This document shows positions 8,653-17,119 of a stretch of DNA of 64,000 bases, in pieces; the first letter of the stretch is position 1; each line of letters starts with the position of its first letter. Origin of the DNA: Novosphingobium sp. MD-1 (GTDB taxonomy: Bacteria; Pseudomonadota; Alphaproteobacteria; Sphingomonadales; Sphingomonadaceae); the NCBI RefSeq assembly GCF_001014975.1, contig NZ_BBXA01000028.1:1-64000 (forward strand). Direction: 5' to 3'. Under the pieces are notes generated by a model, which saw nothing but the letters and a program-made list of their open reading frames with translations, was not told the DNA's origin and searched no databases. The position numbers and the translations under genes are program-made.

Positions 8653-8955
8653 ATGTCCGTAGATACCGCCACGGTGGCGAAGATCGCCTCGCTGGCCCGC
8701 CTCAAGGTTACCGAACCGGAGCTTGAGGCGATGGTCCCCGAACTCAACGGCATTCTCGCCTGGGTCGAGCAACTGGGGGAAGTGGACGTCGCCGGCATCG
8801 AGCCGATGACCGCCGTGATCCCCAATACCCTGCGCCTGCGCGATGACGTGGTGAATGCCGATCCGCTGACCGGCGGCGGCATTCGCGATGCCGTGCTGGC
8901 CAATGCGCCGGCGGCCGAACACGGCTTCTTTGGCGTGCCCAAGGTGATCGAATAA
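8653..8955 (+). CDS. gatC: Asp-tRNA(Asn)/Glu-tRNA(Gln) amidotransferase subunit C
   Basis: The small subunit (100 residues) that wraps GatA in the GatCAB complex. [23 protein letters not shown] at the N-terminus and the [17 protein letters not shown] segment are diagnostic. The stop and the gatA start share one base (TAATG), indicating coupled translation. Confidence 0.95.
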   Translation: MSVDTATVAKIASLARLKVTEPELEAMVPELNGILAWVEQLGEVDVAGIEPMTAVIPNTLRLRDDVVNADPLTGGGIRDAVLANAPAAEHGFFGVPKVIE

Positions 8956-10451
8956 TGCCCAATAACGCAAACGAACTGACCGAACTTGGCATCGCCGCGA
9001 TCCGCGAAGGCGTGGCGAAGGGCGAATTCACCGCCACCGAAGTCGCCGCCGCGTTCAACGCGGCGGTCGCGGCGGCGCAGCCCGCGCTCAACGCCTTCAT
9101 CGTCACCACCCCGGAGAAGGCGCTGGACGCCGCCGCGAAGGTCGATGCCGATCGCGCTGCGGGCAAGGCGCTGGGCAAGATGGCGGGCGTGCCGATCGGC
9201 ATGAAGGACCTGTTCGCCACCAAGGGCGTGCAGACCACGGCCGCCAGTCGCATCCTCGAAGGCTTCACGCCCGAGTATGAAAGCACGGTCAGCAGCAAGC
9301 TGTGGGATGCGGGCGCGGGGATGCTGGGCAAGCTGAACCTTGACCAGTTCGCGATGGGTTCGTCGAACGAGACCAGCGCCTTCGGCAACGTGATCTCGCC
9401 CTGGCGCCGCCCCGGCGATACCGCGCCGCTGGCGCCGGGCGGTTCGTCGGGCGGTTCCTCGGCCGCCGTCGCCGCGCGCCTGGCACCGGCCGCGACCGGC
9501 ACGGACACCGGTGGATCGATCCGCCAGCCGGCGGCCTTCACCGGCATTTCGGGCATCAAGCCGACGTATGGCCGCTGCTCGCGCTGGGGCATCGTGGCCT
9601 TCGCCAGCTCGCTCGACCAGGCCGGGCCGATGGCGCGCGACGTGCGCGATTGCGCGATCATGCTGGAAGCGATGGCAGGGTTCGATCCCAAGGATGCGAC
9701 CAGCCTCGATCTGCCGGTGCCCGCGTGGGAAGCGGGGCTCTCGGGCGACCTGCGGGGCAAGAAGGTCGGCATCCCGCGCGAATACCGCATGGACGGCATG
9801 GACCCGGACGTCGCGAAATCGTGGGACGACGGTATCGCCTGGCTGAAGGACGCGGGCGCGGAGATCGTGGACATCTCGCTGCCGCACACCAAGTACGCGC
9901 TGCCGACCTACTACATTATCGCGCCGGCCGAAGCCTCATCCAACCTCGCGCGCTATGATGGCGTGCGCTATGGCCTGCGCGAACTGCCCGACGGCGCGAA
10001 CCTGCAGGACATGTACGCCGCGACGCGCGCGGCGGGCTTCGGCGCGGAGGTCAAGCGCCGCATCCTGATCGGCACTTATGTGCTCTCGGCCGGGTTCTAT
10101 GATGCCTATTACACGCAGGCGCAGAAGGTCCGCACGCTGATCAGCCACGACTTCAAGAACGCCTTCACCGAAGTCGACGTGATCCTGGCGCCGACCGCGC
10201 CGACCGCCGCGTTCGCGCTGGGTGAAAAGAGCGACGATCCACTGGCGATGTACCTGAACGACGTGTTCTCGGTGCCCGCCAGCCTTGCGGGGCTGCCGGC
10301 GATGTCGGTGCCCGCCGGGGTGGACCGCAATGGGCTGCCGCTGGGCCTGCAGGTCATCGGCAAGGCCTTCGACGAACAGGGCGTACTGAACGCCGGGCTG
10401 GCGATCGAGCAACGCGCGGGGTTCTCGGCCAAGCCGGCGAAGTGGTGGTAA
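8955..10451 (+). CDS. gatA: Asp-tRNA(Asn)/Glu-tRNA(Gln) amidotransferase subunit A
   Basis: The 498-residue glutaminase subunit of GatCAB. It belongs to the amidase-signature family, with the catalytic Lys in [14 protein letters not shown], the Gly/Ser-rich [13 protein letters not shown] core holding the cis-Ser, and the nucleophilic Ser in [13 protein letters not shown]. It releases ammonia for GatB to amidate misacylated tRNA in the cytosol. It follows gatC with a one-base overlap and is separated from gatB by a palindromic repeat. Confidence 0.97.
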   Translation: MPNNANELTELGIAAIREGVAKGEFTATEVAAAFNAAVAAAQPALNAFIVTTPEKALDAAAKVDADRAAGKALGKMAGVPIGMKDLFATKGVQTTAASRILEGFTPEYESTVSSKLWDAGAGMLGKLNLDQFAMGSSNETSAFGNVISPWRRPGDTAPLAPGGSSGGSSAAVAARLAPAATGTDTGGSIRQPAAFTGISGIKPTYGRCSRWGIVAFASSLDQAGPMARDVRDCAIMLEAMAGFDPKDATSLDLPVPAWEAGLSGDLRGKKVGIPREYRMDGMDPDVAKSWDDGIAWLKDAGAEIVDISLPHTKYALPTYYIIAPAEASSNLARYDGVRYGLRELPDGANLQDMYAATRAAGFGAEVKRRILIGTYVLSAGFYDAYYTQAQKVRTLISHDFKNAFTEVDVILAPTAPTAAFALGEKSDDPLAMYLNDVFSVPASLAGLPAMSVPAGVDRNGLPLGLQVIGKAFDEQGVLNAGLAIEQRAGFSAKPAKWW

Positions 10452-10455
10452 TGGA

Positions 10456-10537
10456 CGTCACCCCGGCGCAAGCCGGGGTCTCGGGCCTGAAGGTCCGACC
10501 CAGATCAACGAGATCCCCGCGTCCGCGGGGATGACGG
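10456..10537. repeat. REP-like palindromic repeat between gatA and gatB
   Basis: Two hairpins lie back to back: ccccggcgcaagccgggg at 10461-10478 and atccccgcgtccgcggggat at 10513-10532, bounded by GTCACCCC and GGGGATGAC. This is the layout of the dispersed intergenic palindromes frequent in sphingomonad genomes. It fills most of the 95-base gap inside the gat operon. Copy number was not determined. Confidence 0.75.
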
Positions 10538-10546
10538 AAGAACGAG

Positions 10547-12040
10547 ATGAACAGCTATCGCATTCAGGGCGCAACAGGGGATTGGGAGGTCGTGATCGGC
10601 CTTGAAGTCCATGCGCAGGTCACGTCCAACGCCAAGCTGTTCTCGGGATCGGCCACGGCTTTCGGCGCCGAGCCGAACAGCCAGGTCAGCCTTGTCGACG
10701 CCGCGATGCCGGGGATGCTGCCGGTGCCCAACCGCGAATGCATCCGCCAGGCGGTGCGCACGGGCATGGCGATCAACGCGCAGATCAACAAGTGGTCGCG
10801 CTTCGACCGCAAGAACTACTTCTACGCCGATCTGCCGCAGGGCTACCAGATCAGCCAGCTCTACCACCCGCTGGTGGGTGAGGGCACGATCGAGATCCAG
10901 CTCGACGACAAGGACCCCGAAAGCACCAAGACCATCGGCATCGAACGCATCCACGTGGAGCAGGATGCGGGCAAGCTGATGCACGATCAGCACCCGACGA
11001 TGTCCTACGTGGACCTGAACCGCTCGGGCGTGGCGCTGATGGAAATCGTCAGCCGGCCCGACATGCGCTCGCCGGCCGAGGCGGGGGCCTATCTCACCAA
11101 GCTGCGCACGATCCTGCGCTATGTCGGCTCGTGCGACGGCAACATGGACCAGGGCTCGATGCGCGCCGACGTGAACGTCTCGGTCCGCCGGCCGGGCGAG
11201 CCGTTCGGCACGCGCACCGAGACCAAGAACGTCAATTCGGTGCGCTTCGTCATGCAGGCGATCGAGCACGAGGCGAACCGCCAGGTCGACGTGCTGGAGA
11301 GCGGTGGCAAGATCGTGCAGGAAACCCGCCTGTTCGATCCGGACAGCGGCTCCACCCGCTCGATGCGGTCGAAGGAAGACGCGCACGATTACCGCTACTT
11401 CCCCGATCCGGACCTGCTGCCGCTGGAACTGGACGATGCGTTCCTGGAGGAATGCCGCGCCAGCCTGCCCGAACTGCCGGACGCCAAGCGCCACCGCTAC
11501 GAAACCGTGCTGGGTCTCTCGCCCTACAACGCCGGCGTGTTGACCGCCGACGTTGAAACCGCGCGCTGGTTCGAGAAGCTGCTGGCCGAAAGCGCGGGCA
11601 AGCAGGGCAAGGGCGAAGCCGACGTGGCGAAGCAGGCGGCCAACTGGCTGACCTCCGAACTGTTCGGCGCGCTCAACAAGCTGGGCCGCGGCCTTGAGGA
11701 TTCGCCGGTCAGCCCCGAAGGCGCGGCCGAACTGCTGGCGCTGGTGGGCGATGGCACGATTTCCGGCTCGATCGCCAAGCAGGTGCTCGAAAAGATGCTG
11801 GAAACGGGCGACGGCGCCGCCGCCATCGTCGAGCGCGAAGGTCTGAAGCAGACCAGCGACACCGGCGCGATCGAAGCGGTGGTGGACAAGGTGCTGGCTG
11901 ACAATGCCGACAAGGTCGAACAGTACCGGGGCGGCAAGGAAGCGCTGTTCGGCTTCTTCGTGGGCCAGACGATGAAGGCCATGCAGGGCAAGGCCAACCC
12001 GCAGCTGGTCAACGAACTGCTGAAGAAGAAGCTGGGGTAA
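10547..12040 (+). CDS. gatB: Asp-tRNA(Asn)/Glu-tRNA(Gln) amidotransferase subunit B
   Basis: The 497-residue tRNA-binding and kinase/amidase subunit of GatCAB. The family marks [19 protein letters not shown]-like [22 protein letters not shown] and [11 protein letters not shown] are present, and the helical YqeY-like tail closes the protein. It activates the carboxylate of Glu-tRNA(Gln) or Asp-tRNA(Asn) before amidation. The start lies directly after the repeat with a weak ribosome site. Confidence 0.97.
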   Translation: MNSYRIQGATGDWEVVIGLEVHAQVTSNAKLFSGSATAFGAEPNSQVSLVDAAMPGMLPVPNRECIRQAVRTGMAINAQINKWSRFDRKNYFYADLPQGYQISQLYHPLVGEGTIEIQLDDKDPESTKTIGIERIHVEQDAGKLMHDQHPTMSYVDLNRSGVALMEIVSRPDMRSPAEAGAYLTKLRTILRYVGSCDGNMDQGSMRADVNVSVRRPGEPFGTRTETKNVNSVRFVMQAIEHEANRQVDVLESGGKIVQETRLFDPDSGSTRSMRSKEDAHDYRYFPDPDLLPLELDDAFLEECRASLPELPDAKRHRYETVLGLSPYNAGVLTADVETARWFEKLLAESAGKQGKGEADVAKQAANWLTSELFGALNKLGRGLEDSPVSPEGAAELLALVGDGTISGSIAKQVLEKMLETGDGAAAIVEREGLKQTSDTGAIEAVVDKVLADNADKVEQYRGGKEALFGFFVGQTMKAMQGKANPQLVNELLKKKLG

Positions 12041-12041
12041 C

Positions 12042-12070
12042 GTTCCGGCCCGCGCTGTGCGGGCCGGAAC
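12042..12070. terminator. bidirectional hairpin between convergent gatB and the secreted-protein gene
   Basis: A perfect 12-bp stem (gttccggcccgc / gcgggccggaac) with loop GCTGT, placed 2 bases after gatB and 8 bases before the end of the opposing gene. Neither side has a T-run, so it may protect 3' ends rather than terminate by itself. Confidence 0.5.
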
Positions 12071-12077
12071 CCGCCAA

Positions 12078-12830
12078 TCAGGATTTGGCCGGCGTGCGTG
12101 GCGCCTTGCGTTCGTTGTTGGCGTATTCCTGGAAGTTCTTCTTGAACACGGCGACCAGCTCGTCGAGCGCGGCCACGGCGTCTTCGCCTTCCTTGGGCGG
12201 AAACAGTTTCAGGCCGTTGCCGCCCCAGGCCTTGTATTCGAAGGCGATCTTCTCGCCGGCCCCGAAATCGCGCACCATGAACAGGGTTCGCAGCGAGCGA
12301 CCGTAAATGGCGGCTTTCTGGTAGAAGACGTCAGCCACGATCAACTCGGAATAGCACTTGCTCGGGGATTCCCCGCGGCGTGTCTTGACCGAGTTCATGG
12401 TGTGGCGGTCGACTGGTTGCGAATGCGTGATGATCGTGGTGCCGGGCGTCAGCTTCAGTTCCGTCCGCAGATCCAGCGCCTGCAGCGCATCCAGCTGGCT
12501 CGGACTGTCGAGGGCGCTGGCCAGCAGCGTGCGGTTGGTGGCATCCCGGTTGCCGTGGATCGCGGCATCCAGCAAGCCTCCGCCCAGCAGGCCGGTCGTC
12601 ATTGAGGTCATTCGTTGCGCGGGCCAGATATGCAGTTCGCACCCATCCGCCGCGACATCGGCAGGAGGATGCGCAATGACCTCGACCGGAGCCGGAGCGG
12701 GTTGAGCCGTGGCGGTCTGGTCAGGCACGGCGGCCGCCGGGGCAGCCGCCGCCCCCTGTTCCTGTGCGCAGGCGTGCTGCACGCTGCCGGCAAGCAGCAT
12801 CGTTCCGAGCACAAGGCCTGGATATTTCAT
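12078..12830 (-). CDS. secreted protein of unknown function, paralogue of the next gene
   Basis: A 250-residue protein with a signal peptide (MKYPGLVLGTMLLAGSVQHACA, cleavage near AQA) and an Ala/Pro-rich stretch to about residue 50. I recognise no named family. It shares the motifs CELHIWP and CYSELIVADVFYQ...LRTLF with the protein encoded just upstream (CELHVWP and CYAELAIDDVFFQ...LKTLV), so the two arose by duplication. Conserved cysteines may form a disulfide. Expected in the periplasm or outer membrane. Confidence 0.75.
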   Translation of the reverse strand: MKYPGLVLGTMLLAGSVQHACAQEQGAAAAPAAAVPDQTATAQPAPAPVEVIAHPPADVAADGCELHIWPAQRMTSMTTGLLGGGLLDAAIHGNRDATNRTLLASALDSPSQLDALQALDLRTELKLTPGTTIITHSQPVDRHTMNSVKTRRGESPSKCYSELIVADVFYQKAAIYGRSLRTLFMVRDFGAGEKIAFEYKAWGGNGLKLFPPKEGEDAVAALDELVAVFKKNFQEYANNERKAPRTPAKS

Positions 12831-12857
12831 TCGTACCCCCCTCTTATCCTGGTTCGG

Positions 12858-13502
12858 TCAATGTTTGCGCTTCGGCGGGGCGGCCAGCATCCTGCCGAAA
12901 TCGGTCAGGCTTTTGCCAAAGGCCGCAGACAGTTCGGCGACAGCATCCGCAGGGTCCGCATCGCTTTTTGCCGGCGGGAACTGGGTGAGTTTCTCGGTCG
13001 CAATCGTGCCGAACGTGCGGGTCGGCGTATCGCCGGCGTCAAATCTGCGGAAGCGCACGAGCGTCTTGAGATAGGCACCGCTGAAGACATCTGCCTGAAA
13101 GAAGACGTCATCGATGGCGAGTTCCGCGTAGCAGGGCGGACTGTTCGCGAGAATGCGGCCAACGGTGCCACGCAACACGCGGCTTTCCTGCGGCTGATCG
13201 TGCAGAACCGTCCGGAAGCCGGGCAGGCCGAGGATGGCTGGCAGATCCTGGCTGTTCAGGATTTCCACCTGTCGCGCGGTAGTCAAAGGCTGATCGGGCA
13301 GTTTCGGATAGCCAGGGCGGCCCTGGACGGAGCCGTCGACGATGCCGCCATGCACCCAGCCGTAGTAGGTAGAGCGCAACGGGCCGGATGGCCATACATG
13401 CAATTCGCAAAGGGCGGCGGCGGTGCCGGCGGTGCTTTCCGCCGCGTACGCCGCATGCAGCGGCGCCAAAACGGCCGCCAAGGCCCATAAAATCGTCCGC
13501 AT
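12858..13502 (-). CDS. secreted protein of unknown function, paralogue of the previous gene
   Basis: A 214-residue protein with signal peptide MRTILWALAAVLAPLHAAYA and the motifs CELHVWPSGPL and CYAELAIDDVFFQADVFSGA shared with its neighbour. It lacks the Ala/Pro linker of the neighbour. The two genes are 27 bases apart in the same direction and are probably cotranscribed. No function can be read from the sequence. Confidence 0.75.
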   Translation of the reverse strand: MRTILWALAAVLAPLHAAYAAESTAGTAAALCELHVWPSGPLRSTYYGWVHGGIVDGSVQGRPGYPKLPDQPLTTARQVEILNSQDLPAILGLPGFRTVLHDQPQESRVLRGTVGRILANSPPCYAELAIDDVFFQADVFSGAYLKTLVRFRRFDAGDTPTRTFGTIATEKLTQFPPAKSDADPADAVAELSAAFGKSLTDFGRMLAAPPKRKH

Positions 13503-13611
13503 CGTCGCCCCCCCTGCAACGCCCAGTATACCTGTGGCGGAAAGCCAACAATGCCGATTTTACCTATCGCGTTTGCCGCGCAGTACGCTGATTGGCGCCA
13601 TCTTCACGACG

Positions 13612-13644
13612 ACGCGGATGGACACAAGTTGCGCCCATCCGCGT
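13612..13644 (-). terminator. hairpin after the 98-residue protein gene
   Basis: A 10-bp perfect stem (acgcggatgg / ccatccgcgt) with a 13-base loop, 22 bases beyond the stop of the gene at 13666. It has no T-run, so a terminator role is tentative. Confidence 0.4.
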
Positions 13645-13665
13645 AAGGAATCGTGGAGACTTCGT

Positions 13666-13962
13666 TCAGGCGCGCGTCCCGTTCATCGGGAAGGTGCCGA
13701 ACATGCCGGCGGTGACCGAACCAGTCAGCGCGTCGCCATCGACGGTGGCCTTGCAGTCCAGCGTCATCGGCATCGGTACGGTCATCTTCATCTGCCAGGT
13801 CAGCGTGTTGCCATCGACCTTGCCGTTTTCCACCGCCATCGTGCCGGTGGGGCCGGCGTTGCTGCCGGTGAAGGTATCGCCGCTGACTTCGACGGTGAAC
13901 TTGCTCGACTGATCGCCCATCGGCGTCTTCGTCACGCAATCATAGGTACCGGCAACAGACAT
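13666..13962 (-). CDS. small beta-rich protein, unknown function
   Basis: A 98-residue protein starting MSVAGTYDCVTKTPMGDQ, with alternating hydrophobic strands and repeated Gly-Asn/Asp turns (GNTLTWQMKMTVPMPMTLDC), which suggests a small beta-barrel or lipocalin-like fold. No signal peptide. I do not recognise a named family. The start has AGAGAACC upstream. It lies between the M16 peptidase and the secreted paralogue pair, with no obvious operon link. Confidence 0.7.
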   Translation of the reverse strand: MSVAGTYDCVTKTPMGDQSSKFTVEVSGDTFTGSNAGPTGTMAVENGKVDGNTLTWQMKMTVPMPMTLDCKATVDGDALTGSVTAGMFGTFPMNGTRA

Positions 13963-14009
13963 GGTTCTCTCCCGTTAACGGCTCGCCGGCAAGCGCCGAC
14001 GACGCCCTC

Positions 14010-16925
14010 TCATTTGCTACCTACATTGCTGTCAATAGCAAGCGATTCGACTGGCAGGCCCAGCGCTTCCAGTTGCGGCCGCACCTTGGCGGCATCGCCC
14101 ACCACCACATAGACCAGCTTGTCGGCCGAGATTGCGGCGCGGGCGGCGGCGTCCGCCTGCTGCGCGGTCATGCTGCCATAGCGGCCGGCGAGCGTTTCGT
14201 AGTAGTTGTCGGGCCGCTTGTTTTCGATGATCGAACTCACGCCATCGAGCACCGAGCGCGAGGTTTCGAACATGCCGGGCAGTTCACGCGCGCTGCCGCT
14301 GGTAGACCACTTGATTTCGTCGGCGGTCACGCCCTTCGCGCCGAGGAAGCCGGTGAGTTCCTTGCGCAGTTCGGCAATGGCGGGGCCGGTCTGGTCGGTC
14401 TGTACCGGCGCGATGATGCGGAAGGGGACGCGGTCCTCCCGTTCGACCACGCCGCTCGACACGCCATAGGACCAGCCCTTGGTTTCGCGCAGGTTGGTGT
14501 TGATGCGTGAGAGGAAGTTGCCGCCGAAGATGTCGTTGGCGGTGCGCAGCGCCAGCAGGTCGTCGGTGCCCTTCGCGTCCAGCACTTCGCCCGTCATGAT
14601 GACGGATTGAGGGGAGGCGGGCCGGTCTATCAGGATGATGCGCGGCTTCTGGACGGGAACCGGCACCGCGAAGTTCTTGACCGGGGCGGGTTCGGCCGGC
14701 GCTTTCCAGGCGCCGAAGCTCTTTTCCAGCAGTTTGGTGACTTCGGCCAGCGTGGTAGCGCCGACCACGAAGACGCTGGCGGTATCCGGGCGGAACCACC
14801 GCTTGTGGAACGTGGCCAGATCATCGCGCGAGAGGCGCGCGACGACGGCCGGATCGCCGGTTCCGGTGGCGGGAATGCCATAGGGGTGCTGCGGCCCGTA
14901 GAGCGTCGGGTAAAGCACCCGGAACGCTAGCGAGGTGGGGTCCTTCATCTCGCCGCTGATCGCCGTGAGTTGCTGGGCACGCACGCGCTCGAGTTCGCGG
15001 GCATCCAGCGCCGGATGCTGGATATAGTCCGCCAGCAACCCCAGCGAGGCAGCGAGATTGGGCGTAACCGCATCGAGCTGGAACGACGTGGTATCGGGGT
15101 TCGCGCTTCCCGAGATGCTGGCGCCCAGCCGTTCGCGTGCCCGCGCGAACGCCGAGGAATCGAGCGTGGTCGTGCCTTCGTTCATCAGTTTGAGCAGCAG
15201 CGCTTCGGTGCCGAGCGCGTTCTTGGGATCGGCGGCATAGCCGGCGTCGAAGCTCACGCGCACCGATACCGCCGGCACGTCGGCGCGACGGGCGAAATAG
15301 ACCTTCATCCCGTTGGGCAGGGTGGCGCGTTCGATCTTCGGGAACACCAGCGGGCTGAGCTGCCCCACGGGCGGAAGCTCCGACCGGTCGGGCGCGCTGG
15401 CCCCCGCGCCTGATGCCGAACCATCCGCAAAGCGCGGATCGCGCCAGAAGGCGGGGCGGGCGGACGGGCTCTTGGGATCGGTCAGGAAACCGCCACGGTG
15501 TTCGCCGCCTTCGGTGCGCGTGCCCGGTTCCACCGTCAGCGCGAACGTGGGACGCGAAAGCCATTTCCGGGTCACGTCGCGAACCTGCGCGGGCGTCAGC
15601 GCGGCCGCGGCGTCCAGTTCCTTGCGATAGGCGCCAGCATCGTGCTGGTAGAGCAGGCCTTCGGCGAGCGTGGGCGCCTTGCCGCTGCCGCCGCCCACCG
15701 ATTCCAGCGCGCGGATCTGCCCGGCGGCAAACGTCGTCGCGGCGCGTTCCAGTTCGTCCTGCGTCGGCCCTTGGGCAAGGAACCGCGCCACTTCGGCATC
15801 GAGAGCGGCGCTGACCTTCGCCGGATCGGTACCGGGCTTCACGTCGGCAAAGACCTCGAACTGCCCGCCCTGCGCGAAAATCGAGGTACTCGCCGATACC
15901 GAGACGGCAAGCTGCTGCTGCCGGACGAGCGCGTCATCGAGCCGCGAGCTGGCAAGCCCGCCAAGAACCGCGCCCGCCATCTGCAGCGGCAGGTATTCCG
16001 GGTTGTCGAGGCCGGGGATCGTCCAGACGCGGTAGATGCGGGTGGTGGCGATCTGATCCTTGATCGTCTTGCTGACCGGCGCGGGCAACGTGGGCACCGG
16101 CACGGATACCGGCTGCACCGCCGGGCCGGCGGGAATGGCGCCGAACCATTTGGCGACCTTGGCCTTGGCCGTGGCGAGATCGATGTCGCCCGCCAGCACG
16201 AGGATGGCGTTGTTCGGCCCGTAGTGGTCGCGGAACCAGCCTTTGACGTCTTCGAGCGAGGCCGAGTTCAGGTCGTCCATCGAGCCGATGGTGGAATGGT
16301 GATAGGGATGGCCCGAGGGATAGAGCGTCTCCAGCTCCTCGTACTCGACCATGCCGAACGGCTGGTTGTCGCCCTGCCGCTTCTCGTTCTGAACGACGCT
16401 GCGCTGGTTATCGAGCTTTTCCTGGGTGACCGCACCCAGCAGGTAGCCCATGCGGTCGCTTTCCAGCATCAGCGTGCGGTCGAGCGCGGCCGTCGGCACG
16501 GTCTCGAAATAGTTGGTGCGGTCGAACCACGTCGTGCCGTTCATGTCGGTCGCGCCGACCTGCTGCAGCGGTTCGAAGAAATCGCCGGGCGCATGTTCGG
16601 ACCCGTTGAACATCAGGTGTTCGAACAGATGCGCGAAGCCGGTCTTGCCCTTCGGTTCGTTCTTGGAGCCGACCGCGTACCACACCGAAACCGCGACCAC
16701 CGGCGCCTTGCGGTCGGTATTGACCAGCACCCGCAGGCCGTTCGGCAGGGTGAAGCTTTCGTAGGGGATGGTCACCCGGTTGACGAGATCGGCGACGGGG
16801 GCGGGCTTGATGGCCTCTGCCGGCGCCGGCTGCGCGGCGGCCGCGGGCTGCGTTCCGGTGAAAGCGAGAGCGGCGGCGATGGCGATGGCGGAGACGAACT
16901 GCGAAGCGGAATGCATGCGGGCCAT
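14010..16925 (-). CDS. M16-family zinc peptidase, secreted, two-module form
   Basis: A 971-residue insulinase-type peptidase with an N-terminal signal peptide (about residues 1-31). The first module holds the inverted zinc motif HxxEH at residues 99-103 (HLFEH) and is catalytic. The second module starts near ERATLPNGMKVYFARR and has GTEALLLKLMNEGT where the zinc motif would be, so it is a structural half, as is normal for fused M16 peptidases. Likely periplasmic, degrading peptides or processing outer-membrane material. An unusual nested palindrome lies about 70 bases upstream. Confidence 0.92.
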   Translation of the reverse strand: MARMHSASQFVSAIAIAAALAFTGTQPAAAAQPAPAEAIKPAPVADLVNRVTIPYESFTLPNGLRVLVNTDRKAPVVAVSVWYAVGSKNEPKGKTGFAHLFEHLMFNGSEHAPGDFFEPLQQVGATDMNGTTWFDRTNYFETVPTAALDRTLMLESDRMGYLLGAVTQEKLDNQRSVVQNEKRQGDNQPFGMVEYEELETLYPSGHPYHHSTIGSMDDLNSASLEDVKGWFRDHYGPNNAILVLAGDIDLATAKAKVAKWFGAIPAGPAVQPVSVPVPTLPAPVSKTIKDQIATTRIYRVWTIPGLDNPEYLPLQMAGAVLGGLASSRLDDALVRQQQLAVSVSASTSIFAQGGQFEVFADVKPGTDPAKVSAALDAEVARFLAQGPTQDELERAATTFAAGQIRALESVGGGSGKAPTLAEGLLYQHDAGAYRKELDAAAALTPAQVRDVTRKWLSRPTFALTVEPGTRTEGGEHRGGFLTDPKSPSARPAFWRDPRFADGSASGAGASAPDRSELPPVGQLSPLVFPKIERATLPNGMKVYFARRADVPAVSVRVSFDAGYAADPKNALGTEALLLKLMNEGTTTLDSSAFARARERLGASISGSANPDTTSFQLDAVTPNLAASLGLLADYIQHPALDARELERVRAQQLTAISGEMKDPTSLAFRVLYPTLYGPQHPYGIPATGTGDPAVVARLSRDDLATFHKRWFRPDTASVFVVGATTLAEVTKLLEKSFGAWKAPAEPAPVKNFAVPVPVQKPRIILIDRPASPQSVIMTGEVLDAKGTDDLLALRTANDIFGGNFLSRINTNLRETKGWSYGVSSGVVEREDRVPFRIIAPVQTDQTGPAIAELRKELTGFLGAKGVTADEIKWSTSGSARELPGMFETSRSVLDGVSSIIENKRPDNYYETLAGRYGSMTAQQADAAARAAISADKLVYVVVGDAAKVRPQLEALGLPVESLAIDSNVGSK

Positions 16926-16994
16926 GGGTTATCCTGTGGGAGACTCTGTATCCTTTGTAACCGTTTCAGAAACCGATGCCATACCGAAGCTGAA

Positions 16995-17033
16995 CGGCGT
17001 TCGACGAACGACGTGTCCGTTCGTCGAACGCCG
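16995..17033. promoter_or_regulatory. nested palindrome upstream of the M16 peptidase gene
   Basis: A perfect 16-bp inverted repeat with a 7-base spacer. Each arm also contains its own palindrome, CGTTCG-A-CGAACG (16998-17010) and CGTTCG-T-CGAACG (17018-17030), with centres 20 bases apart, about two helical turns. No T-run follows. Two cooperative operator sites, or a structured RNA leader for the leftward peptidase gene, are both possible. Confidence 0.5.
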
Positions 17034-17054
17034 CTTGCAAACTTGCATACGCGA

Positions 17055-17091
17055 AAGGCCGGCCCGCGCGGGATGCGCGCGGACCGGCCTT
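17055..17091 (-). terminator. terminator of the first TonB-dependent receptor gene
   Basis: On the minus strand a 16-bp stem with one G-T pair (17076-17091 and 17055-17070) and a five-base loop lies about 30 bases after the receptor stop. The stem is strong but the T-run is short. Confidence 0.7.
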
Positions 17092-17119
17092 CGGGATGCC
17101 TTGCGCGGTGGCGCGGGGA

